A stretch of DNA of 9,870 nt from Pseudomonadota bacterium (GTDB taxonomy: Bacteria > Cyanobacteriota > Vampirovibrionia > LMEP-6097): assembly GCA_009924885.1 (NCBI GenBank), contig RFQS01000070.1, positions 1 to 9,870 on the forward strand. Direction: 5' to 3'. Both the position numbers and the translations under genes were made by a program. This document shows, piece after piece, positions 1 to 6,100 of this stretch. Below the pieces are notes generated by a model, which was not told the DNA's origin, ran no database searches, and saw nothing but the letters and a program-made list of their open reading frames with translations. The first letter of the stretch is position 1, and each line of letters begins with the position of its first letter.

Positions 1-1
1 A

Positions 2-610
2 CAAAAATCTATTAAAAGATATAAAAAAACCAGAAATGAACTAATGGGGCGTAATTTTTCAAGCCGCTTCTCAGCTTGGCTTTCACTTGGCTGTATCTCC
101 ATGAACCATGTTATTTATGAAATAGAAAAATTTGAAAAGCAAGAGCTGGAGAATGATTCCACCTATTGGCTTAAGTTCGAATTACTATGGCGAGAGTATT
201 TCAGACTACTTTATGGGAAATATAAAATAGATATTTTCAAATTAAAAGGTCCGCACGACAGAGATATTCACAGTGGTCTAGATGCAGAGCTTTGCAATAA
301 ATGGATGACTGGTAAAACTGGAGAGACTTTTATTGATGCGAATATGATTTCGCTAAATTATACGGGCTATATGTCTAATCGCGGCAGACAGAATGTAGTT
401 AGTTATTTAATTCATGATTTAAAGCAGGACTGGAGATTCGCTGCTAGCTATTTCGAGCACATGCTCATAGACCATGATGTATTTAATAACTGGCTGAACT
501 GCTCATACATAGCTGGACTTGTAGGTACAGAAAAGCCTCATGTATTTAATATACAGAAACAGGCTGAAACTTATGATCCGAAGAGGAAGTTTCAGAAGCA
601 TTGGCTTTAA
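2..610 (+). CDS. DASH-type cryptochrome/photolyase, C-terminal part (5' end outside window)
   Basis: This is the C-terminal, FAD-binding half of a cryptochrome/photolyase, most like the DASH group, which repairs cyclobutane dimers mainly in single-stranded DNA using blue light. The frame is open to the left edge, so the ATG at 44 is internal; about 202 residues are visible of a usual 430-500. Family landmarks appear in order: YKKTRNEL, SSRFSAWLSLGCIS, NDSTYWLKFELLWREYF, TGETFIDANM, GYMSNRGRQNVVSYL, DWRFAASYFEHMLIDHD and FNIQKQAETYDP. These include the residues that line the FAD pocket. The protein ends at KHWL, where most relatives continue a few residues (WLPEL), so the tail is slightly short. 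The gene converges on the Sel1 gene with a 23-bp gap. The photolyase family call is firm. The DASH subgroup rests on the YKKTRN and GRQNVVSYL style of these motifs. Confidence 0.9.
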   Translation, partial: QKSIKRYKKTRNELMGRNFSSRFSAWLSLGCISMNHVIYEIEKFEKQELENDSTYWLKFELLWREYFRLLYGKYKIDIFKLKGPHDRDIHSGLDAELCNKWMTGKTGETFIDANMISLNYTGYMSNRGRQNVVSYLIHDLKQDWRFAASYFEHMLIDHDVFNNWLNCSYIAGLVGTEKPHVFNIQKQAETYDPKRKFQKHWL

Positions 611-625
611 CTGCACGTTGTGCAG
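611..625. terminator. Short perfect inverted repeat between two convergent genes
   Basis: CTGCAC-GTT-GTGCAG forms a 6-bp stem with a 3-nt loop. It starts just after the photolyase stop codon and lies 9 bp beyond the Sel1 stop codon on the other strand. Its position suggests a shared terminator for the two convergent genes. No clear T-run follows on either strand, so intrinsic termination is only an inference from position and symmetry. Confidence 0.3.
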
Positions 626-633
626 CAGTCTCT

Positions 634-1674
634 TTAAGGCTTGCTTATAGCTGGCTTAGTAGCGGCTGACGTTGTTGACTTTGTCACAGGCGATTTAAGA
701 GCAGGTATAGTCGTTACTGGCTTAGTAGTCGTAGCTGGAGATGATTTAGCCGCAGGTGTAACCACTGGTCCAGCAAGTTTAGTAGCAGCTGGCGTTGTCG
801 CTGCGGGCTTAGCTCCCGTAGTCACAGCAGGCTTAGTAACAGTATTAGACTTAACTGGCATTACCGCCACTGGCTTAGCTCCCGTAGTCGCAGCAGGCTT
901 AGCAATAACAGGCGTTGCCGTCACTGGCTTAGCAGGCAACAATGGTGCTACAGGCGGTTTTACCACAGGCTGAACTGCTGGCACGGCAACAGCTAAAGGG
1001 TTTACTGGAACTGGTTCTTTAATAGCAGTCACTGGTGCCGCTAGAATTGAACCGTTATCTATAGCATCTGCTATTATTTTAGCCTCATCCTGAGCTAGTT
1101 CCACCTGTTTAGGTAAAAGAGTTATAGCTAAAGAATCTCTAAGCTGAATAGCTTCACGATGGCCATTACTCCCTGCGATTAAAAACCAGACATAGGCTTG
1201 CTTATAATCATGCAAGACACCACGCCCTTTATAAAACATATTGCCGATATTATACTGAGCGATGACATGCCCTCTAGAAGCAGCTTTCAAATACCACGAG
1301 AAGGCTGTTCTAAAATTCTGAATAACTCCCTGACCATTATCAAACATAACGCCCAAGCTATTTTGAGCTGGAGCGTAACCATGATCAGCAGATTTAGTAA
1401 ACCATTTATAGGCTTGCTTATGATCTTGACGCATAGCATAGCCTTTATAATACATAAGCCCATAGTAATACTCAGCGACTTCGTCGCCTTTCTCTGCTGC
1501 ATTTTCGGTACAGTTAAGGGCTAATTTATAATTTCTATCTAAAAAGCGCTTATAGCAAGCACTCTTTAAATATGAACTGTAAGAAAGGTTCGTAGTACCT
1601 AGAGCCTTAACCATAAGTGCATAAGGCAAAGTCAAAAGAAGGGTGAAACTGAATATAAGAAAAAGCTTAGTCAC
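634..1674 (-). CDS. Secreted Sel1-repeat (TPR-like) protein with Pro/Ala/Thr/Lys-rich tail
   Basis: The 346-residue product starts with a hydrophobic stretch (about residues 4-22, rich in L and F) that looks like a signal peptide or N-terminal anchor. Three Sel1-like repeats follow, at about 59-95, 96-131 and 132-168, with the usual pattern A-x2-G-x4-A-x3-LG-x2-Y/F-x2-G-x-G-V-x-(Q/H)-(D/N)-x3-A-x2-W. Sel1 repeats fold as alpha-hairpins and generally act as protein-binding scaffolds, often in the periplasm or at the surface. From about residue 212 to the end the chain is a low-complexity tail of K-P, T-T and A-A units, probably disordered and perhaps wall- or envelope-spanning. The start is GTG at 1674. 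No in-frame ATG lies upstream, and starting at Met21 would remove the signal segment. I see no strong Shine-Dalgarno sequence. The specific function is unknown. Confidence 0.85.
   Translation of the reverse strand: MTKLFLIFSFTLLLTLPYALMVKALGTTNLSYSSYLKSACYKRFLDRNYKLALNCTENAAEKGDEVAEYYYGLMYYKGYAMRQDHKQAYKWFTKSADHGYAPAQNSLGVMFDNGQGVIQNFRTAFSWYLKAASRGHVIAQYNIGNMFYKGRGVLHDYKQAYVWFLIAGSNGHREAIQLRDSLAITLLPKQVELAQDEAKIIADAIDNGSILAAPVTAIKEPVPVNPLAVAVPAVQPVVKPPVAPLLPAKPVTATPVIAKPAATTGAKPVAVMPVKSNTVTKPAVTTGAKPAATTPAATKLAGPVVTPAAKSSPATTTKPVTTIPALKSPVTKSTTSAATKPAISKP
700..960 (-). repeat. Imperfect tandem repeats encoding the Sel1 protein tail
   Basis: The DNA for the tail is built of degenerate units with GGCTTAG and GTAGTCG-type words on the plus strand. 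The clearest pair is 806-836 and 872-902: 31 bp with one mismatch, 66 bp apart, encoding two TTGAKP-type units. Such internal repeats allow tail length to vary by slippage or recombination. The plus-strand reading of the same DNA (641-973, V/A/G-rich) is a composition shadow. Confidence 0.7.
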
Positions 1675-1729
1675 AGTATTTTGAATATAACATGCTGAGA
1701 TAATTGAGACAAATTCTTATGAAGATTAA

Positions 1730-1797
1730 GTAAATCCAATATTAATTTTAAAGCCAGTAGCCTCAGCAATCTTCATTGATAAATCAAGCGATGGTGT
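1730..1797 (-). pseudogene. 3' remnant of an XRE antitoxin/regulator gene (duplicate of 2470-2537)
   Basis: These 68 bp match 2470-2537, the 3' end of the intact XRE gene, with one difference (1778 G against 2518 A). The minus strand reads TPSLDLSMKIAEATGF followed by KINIGFT and a stop, so the end of the reading frame is preserved while the HTH part is missing. The remnant begins right after the stop codon of the ParE toxin gene (1799). It is best explained as the leftover of a second copy of the TA module; it has no start codon and no expected function. Confidence 0.85.
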
Positions 1798-1798
1798 T

Positions 1799-2092
1799 TC
1801 AAATTTTCTTCTTCAAATCACGATAAAAATTCTCATGAGAGCCAATCGCTAAAAGAGTTAAAGTTAAAACGCTACCATCATAAGAATAAGCTAAAAGAGT
1901 CAATTGATTTATCATCATAAATTTATATACTCGAATTCCTTGTAAATCACCGACCTTCTCTTCTCCTAAATCAGTATTCTTTATCAAGAGCTTTATTGCA
2001 GCATCGAGTTCTCGTTTTTGATTAGCATGAAGTTTTTTGATACATTTTGCAAAATGCTGTGTTTGTAAAACTTTTATTTCTTTTTTACTCAT
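1799..2092 (-). CDS. parE: ParE/RelE-family toxin of a type II toxin-antitoxin system
   Basis: This is a 97-residue basic protein of typical size for the RelE/ParE fold. It begins MSKKEIKVLQTQHFAKCIKKLH, followed by a helix rich in charged residues (about 20-40). Two beta-strand stretches come next (VYKFMMINQLTLLAYSY and VLTLTLLAIG), then the family-typical C-terminal SHENFYRDLKK. Family members inhibit gyrase (ParE) or cleave ribosome-bound mRNA (RelE). The sequence does not decide which; pairing with a ParD-like antitoxin favours the ParE-like toxin group. Its ATG overlaps the stop of the antitoxin gene by 4 bp (ATGA), the usual arrangement for translational coupling. The last 19 codons have a near-identical second copy at 2952-3008. 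Confidence 0.85.
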   Translation of the reverse strand: MSKKEIKVLQTQHFAKCIKKLHANQKRELDAAIKLLIKNTDLGEEKVGDLQGIRVYKFMMINQLTLLAYSYDGSVLTLTLLAIGSHENFYRDLKKKI

Positions 2093-2313
2093 CGTACTCC
2101 GAATTTATATTCCGAGACCAGTCCAGCTTTAAGTTCTTCCTTTGATAATAGAACATCTTTAATAAAGTTAAAATTCAAATCAGGATTTTCCTCAGCAATT
2201 TTACCAATCTCAGACCAGTATTCAAGTTGCTTAGGAACTGATCTTTTAGTAACATGGCTATGAAATTTAAGCATGTCAAATAATTCATCAGAGATTTTTA
2301 TTGTTTTAGCCAT
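2089..2313 (-). CDS. parD: ParD-like type II antitoxin
   Basis: This 74-residue protein opens with MAKTIKISDELFDMLKFHSHVTKRSVPKQLEYW, the ribbon-helix-helix-like start seen in ParD-like antitoxins: a short strand (TIKI), then helices with a conserved S-x-x-x-Q-x-E-Y-W segment. The C-terminal half (about 40-74, NPDLNFNFIKDVLLSKEELKAG and beyond) would wrap the toxin. It should neutralise the adjacent ParE toxin by direct binding and repress its own operon. It overlaps the toxin gene by 4 bp. The upstream XRE gene is separated by 152 bp, so it may form a separate transcription unit or a three-gene module. A weak AAGGG precedes the ATG at a rather long distance. Confidence 0.8.
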   Translation of the reverse strand: MAKTIKISDELFDMLKFHSHVTKRSVPKQLEYWSEIGKIAEENPDLNFNFIKDVLLSKEELKAGLVSEYKFGVR

Positions 2314-2465
2314 GTTACTATTTTACCCTTAAGGTTGCTTTTTTACACCTACAGCTCACAAGATATTTTTAATTCAATTAAATTAATTGAAGCTACGCTT
2401 TCTAATTGCTTTACTGCGAGTAGTTTATGTCAGAAATTTAAAATCGAGCAGTTAAGGAATAGGGC

Positions 2466-2750
2466 TTACGTAAATCCAATATTAATTTTAAAGCCAGTAG
2501 CCTCAGCAATCTTCATTAATAAATCAAGCGATGGTGTACGGCTATCCTTACCGCTTTCTAAGCGAGCTATTACAGGCTGCGTAGTATGTGCTTTCTCTGC
2601 AAGCTGCAACTGCGTTAGTCCTGCATTTTTACGCATTTGTAACACCATTTGAGCTATAGCGTTAATAAGCTGCTCTTTTTCATAAAGCTTTCTAAATTCA
2701 GGGTCTTTTAAGTTTTTTTTAATCACGTCATTAAGAGTAATTGCTTTCAT
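2466..2750 (-). CDS. XRE/HigA-like helix-turn-helix antitoxin or regulator
   Basis: The product has 94 residues. An N-terminal helical stretch (1-30, ending in FRKLYEKEQLINAIAQM) leads into a Cro/C1-type HTH at about residues 37-88. The core reads LRK-like MRKNAGLTQLQLAEKA, then TTQPVIARLESGKD, then TPSLDLLMKIAEATGF. This pattern is typical of HigA-type antitoxins and of XRE regulators that sit upstream of ParD-ParE pairs, as in paaR-paaA-parE. No toxin gene immediately upstream is intact; only a ParE C-terminal remnant is found at 2952-3008. Its own product could regulate the downstream parD-parE pair (inference from order and strand). The start is ATG at 2750, preceded by AGAGGT about 8 bp upstream, a good Shine-Dalgarno sequence. 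Confidence 0.85.
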   Translation of the reverse strand: MKAITLNDVIKKNLKDPEFRKLYEKEQLINAIAQMVLQMRKNAGLTQLQLAEKAHTTQPVIARLESGKDSRTPSLDLLMKIAEATGFKINIGFT

Positions 2751-2858
2751 TTTTTTCTACCTCTATCATTCGACTTATAGCTATATTAATTTCTTGCTTA
2801 GGAGCTTTCTGGGATTGCTTTTTATAAGAACTTTCATTCACTATATACCCAAATGGAT

Positions 2859-2870
2859 ATTATAATTATA
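2859..2870 (-). promoter_or_regulatory. Candidate -10 region upstream of the XRE gene
   Basis: On the minus strand, two TATAAT hexamers lie side by side (2870-2865 and 2864-2859), the first preceded by GG. They stand about 110 bp upstream of the XRE start codon. No convincing TTGACA-like -35 box is found at the right distance. The AT-rich symmetric sequence could also be bound by the regulator itself. Confidence 0.35.
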
Positions 2871-2935
2871 CCTAAATAATTTCGACCTAACACTTTTTCA
2901 ATTTTATATGTGTGTTACAGTAAAAAATTTTTATT

Positions 2936-3008
2936 TCAGTGATTTACGCAGATTTTCTTCTTCAAATCACGATAAAAATTCTCATGGGAGCCAATTGCTA
3001 AAAGAGTT
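2936..3008 (-). pseudogene. 3' remnant of a second ParE toxin gene
   Basis: Positions 2952-3008 match 1803-1859, the 3' end of the intact parE, in 55 of 57 positions. The minus strand reads TLLAIGSHENFYRDLKKKI, followed by four unrelated codons (CVNH) and a stop at 2936-2938. Everything upstream of the TLLAIG codons is gone, and the sequence changes to the IS21-like segment immediately beyond 3008. Together with the XRE remnant at 1730-1797 it indicates that this TA module once existed in at least two copies here. Confidence 0.85.
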
Positions 3009-3009
3009 T

Positions 3010-3117
3010 GCATAACGGCGGTGTAATTACCCACTTAGTGGCACATTAATGACCCAGTTTAGCGATATAAATTTCCGTAAAGGATGGAGATTTAGAAATG
3101 TCAAACAAGAGATTCCC
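3010..3117 (+). mobile_element. Probable left-end fragment of an IS21-family insertion sequence, cut by the CRISPR array
   Basis: The segment contains two similar blocks, AATTACCCACTTAG (from about 3027) and TTAATGACCCAGTTTA (from about 3046). They resemble the repeated ACCCA-type transposase sites at IS21-family ends. A Shine-Dalgarno sequence (GGAG, about 3085) follows, and then an ATG at 3098 opening MSNKRFP, which looks like an IstA transposase N-terminus. After seven codons the frame enters the first CRISPR repeat and stops at 3149-3151. No istB, rest of istA or right end is present. The family assignment is from memory of IS21 ends and IstA starts and is moderately sure; the element is clearly non-functional here. 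An alternative is an unrelated intergenic region whose short ORF is fortuitous. Confidence 0.5.
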
Positions 3118-6100
3118 ATCTACAACAGTAGAAATTAAGAACGTCTTCTAGACTTAAGAGATAAATCCTAAATCTCACAGATCTACAACAGTAGAAATTA
3201 AGAACGTCTTCTAGACGATGCTCCTTTACTATTTATACTAGCATCTACAACAGTAGAAATTAAGAACGTCTTCTAGACAAAAGCAGGAATAGAGCTAGCT
3301 TTAGCTCATCTACAACAGTAGAAATTAAGAACGTCTTCTAGACTCGGTATATTATTAAAGACAACATACAATCTACAACAGTAGAAATTAAGAACGTCTT
3401 CTAGACAGGCAATGAGGTATAGTGATCTGGTCTATCTACAACAGTAGAAATTAAGAACGTCTTCTAGACAGAAATTAATGAGACCTAAGCATGTCTGATC
3501 TACAACAGTAGAAATTAAGAACGTCTTCTAGACCTCTTAAAAATAGAGCTATCTCTTCTGCATCTACAACAGTAGAAATTAAGAACGTCTTCTAGACTCC
3601 AGATGGCATATGGCCTACTATTTTAATCTACAACAGTAGAAATTAAGAACGTCTTCTAGACTGTTTAAATTAATGAGACCTAGCATGTCTATCTACAACA
3701 GTAGAAATTAAGAACGTCTTCTAGACTCCATACCTCCTCATTAAAGTACACCAATCTACAACAGTAGAAATTAAGAACGTCTTCTAGACGAAGGTAGGTT
3801 TAAGTTCTCGGAACTAATCTACAACAGTAGAAATTAAGAACGTCTTCTAGACTGGATTATCTAATTCCTCTGACACTAATCTACAACAGTAGAAATTAAG
3901 AACGTCTTCTAGACCGAACCTCTTCCAGAACAAGTATCTGATCTACAACAGTAGAAATTAAGAACGTCTTCTAGACATGAAATATAAAAAACATATTAGG
4001 CTATCTACAACAGTAGAAATTAAGAACGTCTTCTAGACAACATCAAATGCACGCTATAGATGAGATCTACAACAGTAGAAATTAAGAACGTCTTCTAGAC
4101 CCTAAAACAAAATTTCCAGCTAAAAACTATCTACAACAGTAGAAATTAAGAACGTCTTCTAGACGTAACTGCCAATGGAAATTGGACTTGAATCTACAAC
4201 AGTAGAAATTAAGAACGTCTTCTAGACAGGCGGATGAACCACTTCAATTAATTATCTACAACAGTAGAAATTAAGAACGTCTTCTAGACTTAAATATGAT
4301 AACTGCACGGATGAGTACAATCTACAACAGTAGAAATTAAGAACGTCTTCTAGACAATGTCATCTGCCCGCTTGTGATAGTGATCTACAACAGTAGAAAT
4401 TAAGAACGTCTTCTAGACTGCAATTTAGCTTTTTAGCTAGCCGCTTATCTACAACAGTAGAAATTAAGAACGTCTTCTAGACCTATCTAGATCAGCTAGT
4501 TTAGTCTTATCTACAACAGTAGAAATTAAGAACGTCTTCTAGACTTACAGGACATTGGATTTAATTCTCAATATCTACAACAGTAGAAATTAAGAACGTC
4601 TTCTAGACTCATGCCATAGGAATGCAACTCTTTTTATCTACAACAGTAGAAATTAAGAACGTCTTCTAGACTTTGATGATTTAAATGCTACTTTAGAAAT
4701 CTACAACAGTAGAAATTAAGAACGTCTTCTAGACAAGCTGGTCTAGAGCTAGCTTTAGCTCTATCTACAACAGTAGAAATTAAGAACGTCTTCTAGACGA
4801 GCAAAGAAATGCAATGAGTCCAGAGATCTACAACAGTAGAAATTAAGAACGTCTTCTAGACTATCCGATAATCTGCCCCCTTGCTTGTTATCTACAACAG
4901 TAGAAATTAAGAACGTCTTCTAGACGGGAATGTAATTGAGCCTAGTATTAGATCTACAACAGTAGAAATTAAGAACGTCTTCTAGACTGATAAAGGGGAA
5001 GCGATAGCTAAAACATCTACAACAGTAGAAATTAAGAACGTCTTCTAGACTTATTGGTAGGATAATATTTTAATGTCGTTATCTACAACAGTAGAAATTA
5101 AGAACGTCTTCTAGACAATATTGGTTAAGAGCAAATTTATGTCATCTACAACAGTAGAAATTAAGAACGTCTTCTAGACTTAAGAGAGCAAACTGCTTGC
5201 TCTCTATATCTACAACAGTAGAAATTAAGAACGTCTTCTAGACTAAGTGAGTTACTTCATGATTTCACCCATCTACAACAGTAGAAATTAAGAACGTCTT
5301 CTAGACACATCTATGCCTGTTGCTGCATTGTCGCATCTACAACAGTAGAAATTAAGAACGTCTTCTAGACGTTTCTGCTCTTCCTTTACATAAGCTCTAT
5401 CTACAACAGTAGAAATTAAGAACGTCTTCTAGACTGAAATTCTCAAAGACATGGATAGATTAATCTACAACAGTAGAAATTAAGAACGTCTTCTAGACTA
5501 TTAAATCTATCCATTTTTGTTTGCTATCTACAACAGTAGAAATTAAGAACGTCTTCTAGACATGCCTAGCATAACCGAAAGCTTGCAATCTACAACAGTA
5601 GAAATTAAGAACGTCTTCTAGACAGAATAGTTCTCAATGGCTTTACATTGAGATCTACAACAGTAGAAATTAAGAACGTCTTCTAGACAGGCTTTGCACT
5701 CTCTTAGAGCGTGTTATCTACAACAGTAGAAATTAAGAACGTCTTCTAGACAACATGAACTAGATGATAACGAAATGGATCTACAACAGTAGAAATTAAG
5801 AACGTCTTCTAGACCATTTTTGTACGGAAATATATAATCCCATCTACAACAGTAGAAATTAAGAACGTCTTCTAGACGCAGTTTAAAGACATGCTGGTCT
5901 CACATCTACAACAGTAGAAATTAAGAACGTCTTCTAGACCTTAAAAAATATAGGTTTGCTCATGCGATCTACAACAGTAGAAATTAAGAACGTCTTCTAG
6001 ACGTTAAGTGCGTGGTATGCAGGCAATTAATCTACAACAGTAGAAATTAAGAACGTCTTCTAGACGAAAAACAATAGAAAACAAATGACAAATCTACAAC

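Noticed and set aside
641..973. Plus-strand ORF of 110 codons (V/A/G/T-rich)
   Set aside because: It is the antisense of the repetitive Sel1 tail and reflects its composition; no Shine-Dalgarno sequence and no domain.
1198..1524. ORFs on both strands inside the Sel1-repeat region
   Set aside because: They overlap the well-supported Sel1 frame, which carries the repeat motif; the alternatives show no family pattern.
2335..2652. Plus-strand ORF of 105 codons
   Set aside because: It is antisense to the XRE gene, whose HTH motif and Shine-Dalgarno sequence are clear.
2731..2841. GTG-started 36-codon minus-strand ORF overlapping the XRE start
   Set aside because: It has no recognisable motif and no clear ribosome binding site. 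It could be the tail of a lost upstream gene, but nothing supports that.
5435..5525. Adjacent spacers S37 and S38 share ATGGATAGATT in opposite orientation
   Set aside because: An 11-base match among 75 spacers on both strands is about what chance allows, and the flanks do not agree.
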